Below are positions 47,730 to 57,757 of a stretch of DNA of 64,000 nucleotides, one piece after another. This DNA is from Polynucleobacter sp. JS-JIR-II-50 (lineage in GTDB: Bacteria; Pseudomonadota; Gammaproteobacteria; Burkholderiales; Burkholderiaceae). The translations under genes and the position numbers were made by a program. Each line of letters begins with the position of its first letter. The first letter of the stretch is position 1. The stretch lies in NCBI RefSeq assembly GCF_018687895.1, contig NZ_CP061307.1:930001-994000 (forward strand). Reading direction: 5' to 3'. The notes beneath the pieces are model-generated. The model was not told the DNA's origin. It was given only the letters and a program-made list of their open reading frames with translations, and searched no databases.

Positions 47730-49324
47730 AGCCTCAGGCCTTTGATTACATCGTCGTAGGTGGTGGGTCCGCTGGTAGTGTGATGGCAGGGCGGCTTAGT
47801 GAGGATGCTGGCACTAGCGTTGCATTGCTTGAGGCTGGCAGTAAGGGGGATGGCTGGGTCGTGAAAGCACCTGCGGCTGCAGTCGCCATGTTACCCACAA
47901 CAATCAATAACTATGCCTTTCAAACGGTACCTCAGAAGGGCTTAAACGGTCGCCGAGGATATCAGCCCAGAGGGAAGTGTTTGGGCGGCTCTTCGGCAAT
48001 TAATGCCATGATTTACACCAGAGGTCATCGCGCTGATTACGATCATTGGGCGTCTCTTGGCAATGCAGGCTGGTCATATGATGACCTACTGCCTTACTTT
48101 AAGAAAAGTGAAAACAACACCACCATTAAGAATTCCTTCCACGGAAATGATGGCCCTTTATCCGTATCAAATCTGCAGTCACATAACCCTTTTCAGAAAA
48201 TCTATTTGAATGCAGCCAAGGAGGCTGGTTTTCCAGTTGCTGAAGACTTCAATGGCGCCGAACAAGAGGGTTTGGGGATTTATCAAGTTACGCATAAAAA
48301 CGGTGAGCGCTGGAGTGCGGCGCGCGGCTATTTACACCCCCATATGGGTAGACGGACAAATTTAAATGTGCAAACCGGTGTTCAGGTTGAGCGTATTTTG
48401 TTCGAAGGTAAGCGCGCTATAGGCGTAAGTTACACGCGGGGTGGTAAACAGCACATCTTGCGCGCTAATAAAGAAGTCATTCTATGTGCAGGCGCTTTCC
48501 ATTCCCCACAATTGCTCATGGTTTCTGGAGTGGGACCCGCTCAAGAGCTAAAGAAATTTGCTATACCAGTCATCCATGATTTGCCTGGTGTAGGTCAAAA
48601 TCTTCAAGATCATCCCGACTTTATTTTTGGCTATTCTGCAGATAGTCTTGATCTCATCGGCATTTCTTTGGGCGGCACGATTAAATTGACTGGTGAAATT
48701 ATCAAGTATGTTCGTTCACGTGAAGGTATGATTGCCACCAACTTTGCAGAGGCGGGCGGCTTCCTCAAAACAGATCCCAGTCTTGAGGCGCCAGATGTGC
48801 AATTGCATTTTGTAGTTAGCTTAGTGGAAGATCATGCCCGTAAATTACATATGGCCCATGGCTATTCGTGTCATGTATGCGTATTGAGGCCCAAGAGCCG
48901 TGGGCAGATTACGCTTGCTAGTAACAGTATGAAACACGCACCCTTAATTGATCCTGGTTTTTTAGAGGAAGAGGAAGACCTTGAAACATTAGTTAAGGGT
49001 TATAAATTAACTAAGAAATTAATGGATGCTCCCGCGCTTACTAAGATACGAAAGAAGGATGTCTTTACGCCTAACGTAAAAACAGATGATGACATTCGGA
49101 AGATTATTCGGGAGCGGGCTGATACGGTCTATCACCCAGTAGGCACATGCAAAATGGGCCATGATGCAATGGCGGTAGTTGATGCAAGCCTAAAAGTTCA
49201 TGGCATGGAGGGACTAAGAGTGGTTGATGGCTCAATCATGCCAACCTTGATCGGAGGGAATACCAACGCCCCCATCATTGCTATTGCTGAAAAAGCAGTA
49301 GACCTGATCCGAGCAGGTCGCTAA
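47726..49324 (+). CDS. GMC family FAD-dependent alcohol dehydrogenase (AlkJ-like)
   Basis: The 532-residue GMC flavoprotein has FAD-binding DYIVVGGGSAGSVMAGRLSE and GGSSAINAMIYTRGHRADYD. The C-terminal catalytic His region has VYHPVGTCKMG and GGNTNAPIIAIAEKA. Coupled by overlap to alkB, it should oxidise the alcohol made by AlkB to an aldehyde, as AlkJ does. Its last 4 bases overlap the convergent enoyl-CoA hydratase gene. Confidence 0.92.
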   Translation: MKPQAFDYIVVGGGSAGSVMAGRLSEDAGTSVALLEAGSKGDGWVVKAPAAAVAMLPTTINNYAFQTVPQKGLNGRRGYQPRGKCLGGSSAINAMIYTRGHRADYDHWASLGNAGWSYDDLLPYFKKSENNTTIKNSFHGNDGPLSVSNLQSHNPFQKIYLNAAKEAGFPVAEDFNGAEQEGLGIYQVTHKNGERWSAARGYLHPHMGRRTNLNVQTGVQVERILFEGKRAIGVSYTRGGKQHILRANKEVILCAGAFHSPQLLMVSGVGPAQELKKFAIPVIHDLPGVGQNLQDHPDFIFGYSADSLDLIGISLGGTIKLTGEIIKYVRSREGMIATNFAEAGGFLKTDPSLEAPDVQLHFVVSLVEDHARKLHMAHGYSCHVCVLRPKSRGQITLASNSMKHAPLIDPGFLEEEEDLETLVKGYKLTKKLMDAPALTKIRKKDVFTPNVKTDDDIRKIIRERADTVYHPVGTCKMGHDAMAVVDASLKVHGMEGLRVVDGSIMPTLIGGNTNAPIIAIAEKAVDLIRAGR

Positions 49325-50085
49325 TCTAGGCCTTCAAAATTAGGAGCACGCTTTTCTAAAAAAGAAGTGAGAGCTTCTTTGGCTGCGGGGCCATGAAGTC
49401 TATCAATAAAGAGTTTTCCCTCAATATCAATTTGATTGAGTACTGCAGTCTTTAGGGCGCCATCCCTTAATAAAGACTTGGTTCGAGATACCGATCCCGA
49501 GGAAAGGGCGGCGAGCTTTTGAGCTCTCTGCTCCGCATAAGGCAGTGCCGATGGTTCTGAAATTACTTTGTTTACAAATCCAATTTGATGGGCCTCATCA
49601 GCGCTGATGGGTTCACCAAAAAGCAATATTTCTGAAGCCTTTTGATGCCCAACGAAACGTGGTAGCAATAATGAGACCGCACCTTCTGGAACCAAGCCCA
49701 AGGAAACAAAAGGAAAGATGAAGCGCGCATCCTTTTGGGCGTAAACCAAATCACAGTGAAACAATAATGTTGCTCCGATCCCAACTGCAACCCCATCTAC
49801 AGCCGCAATCAACGGTTTAGTGAGCCCTGCAAGCACCTTTAATAAGCTAATCGGTGGGGCATCTTCATGCGTGATAGGGGATTGCATGAAATCAGCAATA
49901 TCATTCCCGGCTGAAAAAGCATTGCCAGCCCCAGATATCAGCATTACCTTTACTTGGGGGTTTTGATCCCCATCAGACAGTATCTGCGTAAGCTCGCGAT
50001 ACATCGCGTTGGTGAACGCATTCTTTTTCTCAGGACGGTTCAGCAATATGTGGAGAATGCCGTCTGCTAGCTGATGATTAATCAT
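49321..50085 (-). CDS. Enoyl-CoA hydratase/isomerase family protein
   Basis: This 254-residue crotonase-fold protein has the oxyanion-hole motifs SGAGNAFSAGNDIADF and AVDGVAVGIGATLLFHCDLV. The usual catalytic Glu after the second glycine loop is replaced in part (LVPEGAVSLLLPR has one Glu). It is last of a leftward beta-oxidation operon. The sequence ends in LEKRAPNFEG, typical for this family. Confidence 0.9.
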   Translation of the reverse strand: MINHQLADGILHILLNRPEKKNAFTNAMYRELTQILSDGDQNPQVKVMLISGAGNAFSAGNDIADFMQSPITHEDAPPISLLKVLAGLTKPLIAAVDGVAVGIGATLLFHCDLVYAQKDARFIFPFVSLGLVPEGAVSLLLPRFVGHQKASEILLFGEPISADEAHQIGFVNKVISEPSALPYAEQRAQKLAALSSGSVSRTKSLLRDGALKTAVLNQIDIEGKLFIDRLHGPAAKEALTSFLEKRAPNFEGLD

Positions 50086-50090
50086 ATGGG

Positions 50091-51071
50091 CTATGCAGTG
50101 CCTTTAAGCAGGTTGTCTTTAGTTTGATCGTATTCAGTTTTTAAACGAGCAACGAACTGCGCTGTAGGTGTAACTGCTTTCACAGCCCCAATACCTTGAC
50201 CGCAACCCCAAATATCTTTCCAGGCTTTCTGAGCTGCACCTCCAAAGTTCATCTTGCTCGGGTCACTTTCTGGAAGATTATCCGGATCCAAGCCAGCGTT
50301 GCGGATGGAGGGTGCTAAATAATTTCCGGACACACCAGTAAAAAGGTTGCTCAAGATAATGTCATCTGAGTTGCAATCAACCACTGCTTGCTTATAGTCC
50401 TCACTCGCACGCGCTTCTTCAGTGGCAATAAATGCAGAGCCAATATACGCATAGTCAGCGCCTATGGCCTGAGCTGCTAAAACAGCACCGCCAGTAGCAA
50501 TGGAGCCACTCAGTACTAGTGGTCCTTCAAACCATTCCCGAATCTCCTGAATTAACGCAAAGGGGCTTTTAATGCCGGCATGTCCACCAGCGCCAGCGGC
50601 AACTGCAATTAAGCCATCAGCACCTTTTTCAATCGCTTTCTTAGCAAAGGCATTATTGATGATGTCATGTAATACGATTCCGCCATAGCTATGTGCGGCA
50701 GTATTAATTTCTTCGCGTGCACCGAGAGAGGTGATGATGATGGGAACTTTGTATTTGACGCAGAGCGCCATATCATGTTCAAGACGATCGTTACTTTTAT
50801 GCACAATTTGATTGATGGCAAAAGGTGCAGCAGGCTTCTCAGGATGTTCTTTGTTGTATGCATCCAATGCAGTGGTAATTTCAATCAACCATTCTTCAAG
50901 CTGTTCAGCTGGTCTGGCATTGAGAGCAGGCATCGAGCCAATCACACCCGCTTTGCACTGGGCAATCACTAATTTAGGGTTGCTAATAATAAAAAGTGGG
51001 GCTGCAATGACGGGTAAATTACCGTCCGCCAAATGTTTGCGTAGCACTTCTGGAAGAGGTTGATTGCTCAT
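50091..51071 (-). CDS. Nitronate monooxygenase family protein
   Basis: This 326-residue FMN-dependent TIM-barrel protein of the 2-nitropropane dioxygenase family has PVIAAPLFIISNPKLVIAQ, a central GADGLIAVAAGAGGHAGI (catalytic His) and IATGGAVLAAQAIGADYAYIG. These enzymes oxidise nitronates, though many members are general reductases. It sits 5 bases before the hydratase gene in the fatty-acid operon, so a detoxifying or enoyl-reducing role there is possible. Confidence 0.9.
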   Translation of the reverse strand: MSNQPLPEVLRKHLADGNLPVIAAPLFIISNPKLVIAQCKAGVIGSMPALNARPAEQLEEWLIEITTALDAYNKEHPEKPAAPFAINQIVHKSNDRLEHDMALCVKYKVPIIITSLGAREEINTAAHSYGGIVLHDIINNAFAKKAIEKGADGLIAVAAGAGGHAGIKSPFALIQEIREWFEGPLVLSGSIATGGAVLAAQAIGADYAYIGSAFIATEEARASEDYKQAVVDCNSDDIILSNLFTGVSGNYLAPSIRNAGLDPDNLPESDPSKMNFGGAAQKAWKDIWGCGQGIGAVKAVTPTAQFVARLKTEYDQTKDNLLKGTA

Positions 51072-51092
51072 ATTATTTAAGTGATCTGTAGA

Positions 51093-51548
51093 TTACTGTT
51101 CAGCTTTGTACCAAACTTGGGTGCGACCTAGTAATGGAACGCCAATATAGCCACGCACATCCATTTTCTTGCCATCTTCAGTCGCAATTTTGACGCGATA
51201 GATTTCACCTTCTTCAGGATCCAGAATTCTTCCATCTATCCAAACACCAGGTTTGTCTCGCTTTAGATCAGTCATGATCTTCATCCCGAGGATAGGCTTA
51301 TCTTTGCGATCATCTTTGCAGAGTAAGCAATACACCAAAGGCTTTTCATTCGGCTTTGGAAAGGTTTTAATAATGGTGCCTTCCAGTTTGCCGTTTACTT
51401 CATCGATTTTGATTAAAGAAGAGGGCTCATTGGTTTTGTCATCAATCGTCTTCCAAACTCCAATAGCTGGGTCGGTAGCTTGAGAATATGCATTGCCAGC
51501 AAGTAGACCTATAAGGCAGGCTGAAAGGATAATTTGCTTCTTTAACAT
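51093..51548 (-). CDS. DUF2147 exported protein
   Basis: This 151-residue protein has a signal peptide (LSACLIGLLAGNAYSQA) and the DUF2147 body: GVWKTIDDKTNEPSSLIKI, GKLEGTIIKTFP and a CLLCKDD pair of Cys. The family is a periplasmic or secreted lipocalin-like beta barrel of unknown role, often found beside fatty-acid genes. Confidence 0.9.
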   Translation of the reverse strand: MLKKQIILSACLIGLLAGNAYSQATDPAIGVWKTIDDKTNEPSSLIKIDEVNGKLEGTIIKTFPKPNEKPLVYCLLCKDDRKDKPILGMKIMTDLKRDKPGVWIDGRILDPEEGEIYRVKIATEDGKKMDVRGYIGVPLLGRTQVWYKAEQ

Positions 51549-51578
51549 TCTGAAGTCTCCTAATTTTAATAAGGCTAA

Positions 51579-52775
51579 TTAACAGCGCTCAAATATTCCA
51601 GCAGCGCCCATACCTGTACCAACGCACATCGTCACCATGGCGTGCTTAAGATTACGTCTCTGTAGGGCATGAATCGCTGTCGCAGCGCGAATGGCGCCTG
51701 TTGCACCCAAAGGATGCCCAAGGGCAATAGCGCTACCTAAAGGATTGACTTTACTTTGATCCAAACCAAGATCTCGAATGACTGCTAAAGACTGGGCTGC
51801 AAACGCTTCGTTCAATTCAATCCAATCTAAATCCTGCAAATTGAGCCCAGCCAGCTTTAATGCAGCCGGAATAGCTTCTTTAGGTCCAATGCCCATGATT
51901 TCAGGTGGAACACCTTTCACGGCAAAGCTAACAAAGCGCGCCAAAGGGGTGAGGCCAAAGGTCTTGATTGCTTTTTCACTAGCCAAGATAAGTGCGCCAA
52001 CGCCATCAGAAGTTTGTGAGCTATTGCCAGCGGTAACGCTGCCTCTCGCGGCAAATGGAGACTTGAGTTTCGCCAATCCTTCAAGCGAGGTATCTATGCG
52101 CGGACCTTCATCTTTCAAAAATTCACGCCATTGCACATCTACTTGACCTTTGTCTAGATTCATCGAGCGATGGGACACCTTGACAGGAAAGATTTCAGAG
52201 TTAAATTCACCGGCAGCTTGTGCAGCCATAGCCTTTTGATGTGAATGGAATGCAAAAGCATCTTGATCCTCGCGACTGATCTTCCATTGTTGCGCCACTT
52301 TCTCAGCGGTTAAGCCCATACCGTATGCGATACCAATATTTTCATCACCCATAAAGATTTCTGGAGACATTGATGGTGAATTTCCACCCATCGGTACCAT
52401 GCTCATGGACTCAATACCACCAGCAATCATCACATCCGCTTCGCCAACCCGAATGCGGTCAGCTGCCATAGCGATAGCATTTAATCCGGAGGAGCAGAAG
52501 CGGTTGACGGTAATGCCACCTATAGTATTTGGTAGGCCACCGAGGAGCAAACCTATGCGAGCCACATTCAAACCTTGTTGACCCTCTGGCATTGCGCACC
52601 CAATAATGGCATCTTCAATGGCTTTGGGATCCAGGGTAGGGACTTGCGTCAGAATATGTTGCAAGGCATTGCCAAGCAAATCATCTGGCCGAGTATTTTT
52701 TAATGCGCCTCGTCCAGATCTGCCAACGGCACTGCGAGTGGCTGCAACGATATAGGCGTCTTGGATATTTTTCAT
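51579..52775 (-). CDS. fadA: Acetyl-CoA C-acyltransferase (3-ketoacyl-CoA thiolase)
   Basis: The 398-residue thiolase has nucleophile Cys in NRFCSSGLNAIAMAADRI (about residue 90), His in GHPLGATGAIRA and the C-terminal Cys in MVTMCVGTGMGAAGIFE. It performs the last step of beta-oxidation, releasing acetyl-CoA. It lies 17 bases after the FadN-type gene in the same operon. Confidence 0.95.
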   Translation of the reverse strand: MKNIQDAYIVAATRSAVGRSGRGALKNTRPDDLLGNALQHILTQVPTLDPKAIEDAIIGCAMPEGQQGLNVARIGLLLGGLPNTIGGITVNRFCSSGLNAIAMAADRIRVGEADVMIAGGIESMSMVPMGGNSPSMSPEIFMGDENIGIAYGMGLTAEKVAQQWKISREDQDAFAFHSHQKAMAAQAAGEFNSEIFPVKVSHRSMNLDKGQVDVQWREFLKDEGPRIDTSLEGLAKLKSPFAARGSVTAGNSSQTSDGVGALILASEKAIKTFGLTPLARFVSFAVKGVPPEIMGIGPKEAIPAALKLAGLNLQDLDWIELNEAFAAQSLAVIRDLGLDQSKVNPLGSAIALGHPLGATGAIRAATAIHALQRRNLKHAMVTMCVGTGMGAAGIFERC

Positions 52776-52792
52776 AGTGATATCTCGGTAAA

Positions 52793-55234
52793 TTAGTTTC
52801 TAACAGGCTTGCCAGTTTGGAGAATGCCCATAATTCGTTCCATCGATTTAGGGTGACCAATAAGTTCCACAAAAGCCTGACGCTCCAGTTTCAGTAGCCA
52901 TTCTTCTGTTACCAGTGTTCCTGCATCGACATCGCCACCAGTAATAATCTCAATAATTTTCTTGGCGATGTGCGCATCGTGTTCAGAGATAAAGCCGCCA
53001 TCGCGCATATTGACTACCTGACCCATCACGGTTGCCGCAACAGAGCGGCCACCAACCGGTATTAAGGTTGGGATTGGTGGTCTGTACCCAGAGTAACGCA
53101 TTGCCTTGACCTGATTTTGTGCTTGCGCTAATAATTCATAGACGTTAGCAACAATAATGTCACCTTTTTGCAGGTAAGCCATCTTCATTGCTTCTTGGGC
53201 CGATGAAGAAACTTTAGCCATTGCCGCATTTTCAAAAGACGCTTTCGTGAAATCTAAATAATTGGTATTACCAGCAAGCGCGACACCCTGTGCAGCCCGA
53301 ATAGCCGCTTCTTTTAGTCCGCCACCAGCAGGCAATAGACCAACACCAACTTCCACTAAACCGATATAGCTCTCTATAGCGGCAACCCTGCGTGCAGATT
53401 GAAGAATCAGTTCACAACCACCTCCTAAAGCAATGCCAGAGATCGCTGAAACTACAGGCACTTGGGAGTATTTGATTTTCATCATCGTGTCTTGAAATTC
53501 TTTGACGAATGGCTCAACTCCAGCGGGGCCGCCTTTCATTACCATGGGCATTGCAGCTTCCAAGTTGGCCCCTGCAGAGAAGGGCCCACCAGGTGTACCT
53601 AGCTTCAATGAAGTAGGCTGCCAGATCACCAATCCCGCATAATTTGCCTCTGCAATCTCCACCGCTTTTTGTAGACCACTTAATACTTCTGGACTAAAGG
53701 TATTCATCTTCGAGCGGAATGAAGCAATTAAGACCTCAGGCTGATTAGCATCTACCCAAGCTCGGAAGTCTGTGTTTTCAAATACAGTGGTGCCCGCTGT
53801 TTTAGGATCAGGAGAACCATCTCCTAGCAGTGGTGCTCTAAATACTTGCTTTTGGTATACCGGCAAAGCAGAGCGGGGGATGTATTTATTTTCAGATGCA
53901 GACCATGAACCTTCAGGAGTATGGAAAGCTTGCTTATCGCCAACTGGCCCACTAAAGATCCACGCGGGTAAGGGTTCTTTGCTCAGTGTTTTGCCTGCAT
54001 CAATATCTTCTTTGATCCAGTTTGCTACTCGAGTTACCCCAGCAGCTTGCCAATCCTCAAAAGGACCCAAATTCCAGCCATAACCCCAGCGCATTGCAAA
54101 ATCGATTTCTCGAGCAGATTGCGCAATATCGCCAAGGTGAATCGCACAGTAGTGGAAGATGTCTCGATAGATGGCCCATAAGAACTGAGCTTGCGGTTCA
54201 TCGGTTTCACGCAGTAATTCAAGACGTTCAGCAATCGGTTTTTTCAGAATGCGTTCAATTAGCGGTTCAATCGTTGCAGTAGATGGTTTGTATTCACCGG
54301 TGCCAGCATCTAATACAAGCACATTCTTCCCGTCCTTGCGATAAAAACCTGCTTTGGTTTTCTGTCCCAGCGCACCTTTTGCAATGAGTTGACTAACAAC
54401 TTCAGGCGTTTTAAATAGGGCAGAGAAGGAATCGCCTTGTAATGCATTTTCCATAGTCTTGATGACATGGGCCATGGTATCCAAGCCAACCACATCGCTG
54501 GTTCTAAAGGTGGCTGACTTAGCACGTCCAAGCTTGCTGCCCGTAATCGCATCAACTTCATCAAAGCCTAGGCCAAACTTTTGCGCCTCTGCAAACACTG
54601 CCAGGATCGAGAAAACACCTACACGGTTGCCGATAAAGTTCGGCGTATCTTTAGCGCGCACAACCCCTTTACCCATGGTAGAGGTCATAAAGGTTTCTAG
54701 AGCATCCAATACGGCGGGATCAGTATCCGCTGCCGGGATGAGCTCCAGTAAATGCATATATCTAGGTGGATTGAAGAAGTGCACGCCACAGAAGCGCTTT
54801 TTCAGATCACCAGAAAAGCCTTTGGCAAGTTCACCAATAGGAAGACCTGAGGTATTGGTAGCAAACAGAGCATGCGCCGGAATATGCGGAGCTACTTTTT
54901 CATAGAGTGCGTGCTTCCAATCTAGGCGTTCAGCAATGGCTTCAATGATAAGGTCGCAACCCGCTAAAAGACCTAAGTCCTCCTCATAATTTGCTGGAGT
55001 AATTAGATTGGCTTCTGAAGATAAACCCAAAGGGGCCGGCTTTAACTTTTTAAGGCTCTCAATCGCTTTGATGGCAATTGCATTCTTATTATAAGATTTA
55101 CCATCTTCAGAATTCGTTGGTAAATCAAACAACACTACAGGCAACCCTACATTAATACACTGCGCAGCAATCTGAGCGCCCATCACGCCAGCGCCTAGGA
55201 TGGCTACTTTCTTAATAATCTTGTTATCACTCAT
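52793..55234 (-). CDS. 3-hydroxyacyl-CoA dehydrogenase / enoyl-CoA hydratase, FadN-type
   Basis: This 813-residue bifunctional enzyme has the dehydrogenase first (NAD loop VAILGAGVMGAQIAAQC, GVHFFNPPRYMHLLELIPA) and the hydratase domain after about residue 480 (SAGANLEAAMP, ALGGGCELILQSARR). The order is the reverse of FadB and matches the FadN/HCDH-ECH type of betaproteobacteria. It catalyses the second and third steps of the beta-oxidation cycle. It is 10 bases downstream of the acyl-CoA dehydrogenase gene. Confidence 0.93.
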   Translation of the reverse strand: MSDNKIIKKVAILGAGVMGAQIAAQCINVGLPVVLFDLPTNSEDGKSYNKNAIAIKAIESLKKLKPAPLGLSSEANLITPANYEEDLGLLAGCDLIIEAIAERLDWKHALYEKVAPHIPAHALFATNTSGLPIGELAKGFSGDLKKRFCGVHFFNPPRYMHLLELIPAADTDPAVLDALETFMTSTMGKGVVRAKDTPNFIGNRVGVFSILAVFAEAQKFGLGFDEVDAITGSKLGRAKSATFRTSDVVGLDTMAHVIKTMENALQGDSFSALFKTPEVVSQLIAKGALGQKTKAGFYRKDGKNVLVLDAGTGEYKPSTATIEPLIERILKKPIAERLELLRETDEPQAQFLWAIYRDIFHYCAIHLGDIAQSAREIDFAMRWGYGWNLGPFEDWQAAGVTRVANWIKEDIDAGKTLSKEPLPAWIFSGPVGDKQAFHTPEGSWSASENKYIPRSALPVYQKQVFRAPLLGDGSPDPKTAGTTVFENTDFRAWVDANQPEVLIASFRSKMNTFSPEVLSGLQKAVEIAEANYAGLVIWQPTSLKLGTPGGPFSAGANLEAAMPMVMKGGPAGVEPFVKEFQDTMMKIKYSQVPVVSAISGIALGGGCELILQSARRVAAIESYIGLVEVGVGLLPAGGGLKEAAIRAAQGVALAGNTNYLDFTKASFENAAMAKVSSSAQEAMKMAYLQKGDIIVANVYELLAQAQNQVKAMRYSGYRPPIPTLIPVGGRSVAATVMGQVVNMRDGGFISEHDAHIAKKIIEIITGGDVDAGTLVTEEWLLKLERQAFVELIGHPKSMERIMGILQTGKPVRN

Positions 55235-55244
55235 GTTCAGTCTC

Positions 55245-57032
55245 TCAGAAAAAATCGGCAGGCATAGCCATTAACGATTTAGATCCAGCACGTGCTTGAC
55301 GGATCAGCATGGCTGTCTCGGGAAGTAGTTTGTCAAAATAGAAGCGGGCAGTAGCAAGCTTTGCTTGATAAAAAGGGTCGTTACTTGATTTATTGGCCAA
55401 TGCAATCTTTGCCATGCGTGCAAAAAGATAGGAATAAATCAAATGGCCCACAACGCGCAAGTAGGGCACTGCAGCAGCACCCACTTCTTCGTGATTCATC
55501 ATGGCTTTCATACCAATTTCTTTGGTGAGCTTTTCAACCTTGACAGCGATATCAGAAAGCGGATCGATAAACTCCTGCATTTCCTTGCGAACACCTTCAT
55601 CTTCAATGAACTGTTCGATGATCTTGCCAAACTTGGTGAGCTTCTTGCCCATATCACCAAGAACTTTTCTACCTAAGAGATCAAGGGATTGAATGGTATT
55701 GGTGCCTTCGTAAATCATATTGATACGAGCGTCACGAACATATTGCTCCATACCCCATTCGGCAATATAGCCGTGACCACCAAATACCTGCATACCTTCA
55801 TTCGTAGCAGTAAATGCGTTATCGGTTAAGAAGGCTTTAATAATTGGGGTGAGTAGGGCAACCATTTCACCTGTTTCTTTGCGAACTTTTTCATCGGGAT
55901 GGTTGAGTTCTTTATCAATCATGAGGGCTACCCAGTAAGAAAAAGCCCTACCTGCTTCTGCATAAGCTCTCTGAGTTAAGAGCATGCGCCGTACATCAGG
56001 ATGAACAATGATTGGATCAGCCGCTTTCTCAGGGGCTTTAGCGCCAGTCAAGCTGCGCATCTGCAAACGCTCTTTGGCATAAGCGGCAGAGTTTTGATAT
56101 GCCACCTCTGTTAAGCCAAGACTTTGCATGCCAACACCCAAACGCGCCGCATTCATCATCACAAACATTGCGTTAAGGCCTTTGTGGGGCTCGCCTACGA
56201 GGGTGCCAATAGCGCCATCAAAGTTCATAACGCAAGTAGTATTCCCATGAATACCCATCTTATGCTCAAGGGAGCCACAAGAAACTGCATTGGCTTTGCC
56301 AATTGAACCATCGGCTCCAACCTGAAATTTAGGCACTGCAAATAAAGAGATGCCTTTACTTCCAATTGGAGAGTCCGGTAGTCGTGCTAAAACAAGATGA
56401 ACAATGTTCTCAGCTAAATCATGATCACCGCTAGAGATAAAAATCTTGGTTCCGTTAATAGCATATGTACCGTCTGCTTGTGGTTCGGCTTTAGTCTTTA
56501 GCAAACCCAGATCAGTGCCGCAATGAGGCTCAGTCAAGCACATGGTTCCAGTCCACTGACCGGATACCAATTTTTCTAGGTAAGTTTTTTTCTGTTCTTC
56601 AGTGCCATGTGCATGTAAGCACTCATAGGCGCCATGCGATAGGCCTGGATACATTGTCCAAGATTGATTGGCAGAATTTAAAGTCTCATATAGAACGGTA
56701 TTAAGTAATTGGGGCAATCCTTGGCCACCATATGCGGGATCGCATGATAAAGCAGGCCATCCACCAGCAACATACTGCTCATAAGCCTGCTTAAAGCCAG
56801 CAGGAGTCGTGACAGACCCATCCTCATGTCGCGAACAACCTTGTTGATCACCAATTTGATTTAAAGGGAAAGCGATCCCACTGGCAAACTTGCCGGCCTC
56901 TTCAATGATCTGATTCATAGTGTCTTTATCAACGTCCTGATATGCAGGCAGAGCAGCAAACTCTTTGCCGGCATCAAGCATTTCATGAATAACGAATTGA
57001 ATATCGCGGAGGGGTGGATTGTATTGAGGCAT
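55245..57032 (-). CDS. Acyl-CoA dehydrogenase (long form, C-terminal domain)
   Basis: This 595-residue FAD enzyme performs the first step of beta-oxidation. FAD/substrate motifs are MCLTEPHCGTDLGLLKTKA, TKIFISSGDHDLAENI and the catalytic region VFGGHGYIAEWGMEQYVRDARINMIYEGTNTIQ. The extra C-terminal helical domain marks the VLCAD/ACAD9-like bacterial group. It is second in the TetR-led operon (43-base gap to the TetR gene). Confidence 0.94.
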   Translation of the reverse strand: MPQYNPPLRDIQFVIHEMLDAGKEFAALPAYQDVDKDTMNQIIEEAGKFASGIAFPLNQIGDQQGCSRHEDGSVTTPAGFKQAYEQYVAGGWPALSCDPAYGGQGLPQLLNTVLYETLNSANQSWTMYPGLSHGAYECLHAHGTEEQKKTYLEKLVSGQWTGTMCLTEPHCGTDLGLLKTKAEPQADGTYAINGTKIFISSGDHDLAENIVHLVLARLPDSPIGSKGISLFAVPKFQVGADGSIGKANAVSCGSLEHKMGIHGNTTCVMNFDGAIGTLVGEPHKGLNAMFVMMNAARLGVGMQSLGLTEVAYQNSAAYAKERLQMRSLTGAKAPEKAADPIIVHPDVRRMLLTQRAYAEAGRAFSYWVALMIDKELNHPDEKVRKETGEMVALLTPIIKAFLTDNAFTATNEGMQVFGGHGYIAEWGMEQYVRDARINMIYEGTNTIQSLDLLGRKVLGDMGKKLTKFGKIIEQFIEDEGVRKEMQEFIDPLSDIAVKVEKLTKEIGMKAMMNHEEVGAAAVPYLRVVGHLIYSYLFARMAKIALANKSSNDPFYQAKLATARFYFDKLLPETAMLIRQARAGSKSLMAMPADFF

Positions 57033-57075
57033 ATTTATTTATCTTATTAAATTGAACTTAAGAACTTCTGACGAG

Positions 57076-57708
57076 CTACCTACTTGCTTTATTTGCTGCA
57101 AAAATTTCTTTGATTAGCTTATTTGCTATGACAAGGCATTTAGGATTTTCTAAAAAACGTGAATCATGGTGAACGCCTAGTGCAATGCTGTAAAGCCTAA
57201 AAAGTAAAGCTTGGGCATCCACAGATTTTTTTAGATGCCCCTCAGAAATTGCTTCTTTAATGGCTCTCAGAAGGGCAGAGCGCCAAATTTCAACGCTTCG
57301 TAGCAGTTCGTCACGAACAATGCCGGGGCAATCATCGAATTCAGCGGCTCCAGAAATAAAGAAACAGCTAGAGGTATCACCGCCGCTACTCATTTTGAGC
57401 CAAGAGCTAATCATTTGGTTAAGTCTGGGCAAGCCCTTTGGTTTTAAGAGTGCGGGGGCGAATACGACTTCCTGAAATTTTTGATGGTATGCGCAAACAA
57501 CTTCAACCTGCAGCTCCTCACGAGAACCAAAATGAGCAAACACTCCACTTTTACTCATCTTTACCACTTCAGCTATGTTTCCAATGGTTAGGCCTTCAAG
57601 ACCTGACCTGCTAGCAATTTCAAGCGCTGCACCCAAAATTAAAGTCTTGGTAGCCGACCCTTTGGTTGGCTCGTCTGTAACCTTCAAATTAACCCTTGTT
57701 TGATTCAT
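57076..57708 (-). CDS. TetR/AcrR family regulator
   Basis: The 210-residue regulator has an N-terminal HTH (GLEGLTIGNIAEVVKMSKSGVFAHFGSREEL) and a variable ligand-binding C-terminal domain. It is the first gene of the leftward beta-oxidation operon and probably represses it, released by an acyl-CoA, as FadR/PsrA-type TetR proteins do. A palindromic operator candidate lies 38 bases upstream. Confidence 0.92.
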   Translation of the reverse strand: MNQTRVNLKVTDEPTKGSATKTLILGAALEIASRSGLEGLTIGNIAEVVKMSKSGVFAHFGSREELQVEVVCAYHQKFQEVVFAPALLKPKGLPRLNQMISSWLKMSSGGDTSSCFFISGAAEFDDCPGIVRDELLRSVEIWRSALLRAIKEAISEGHLKKSVDAQALLFRLYSIALGVHHDSRFLENPKCLVIANKLIKEIFAANKASR

Positions 57709-57745
57709 GGGATTCTAAATAATCTTGTTTTGTTGTAAAAATAAT

Positions 57746-57757
57746 ACGATCGTTCGT
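57746..57757. promoter_or_regulatory. Candidate TetR operator
   Basis: ACGATCGTTCGT contains the palindrome ACGATCGT and an extra CGT repeat, overlapping a TATATTA-rich stretch just upstream of the TetR gene. Autoregulation is likely. Confidence 0.45.

Noticed and set aside
54022..54905. Several plus-strand frames opposite the FadN-type gene
   Set aside because: They are shadows of a high-confidence 813-residue enzyme and lack ribosome-binding sites.
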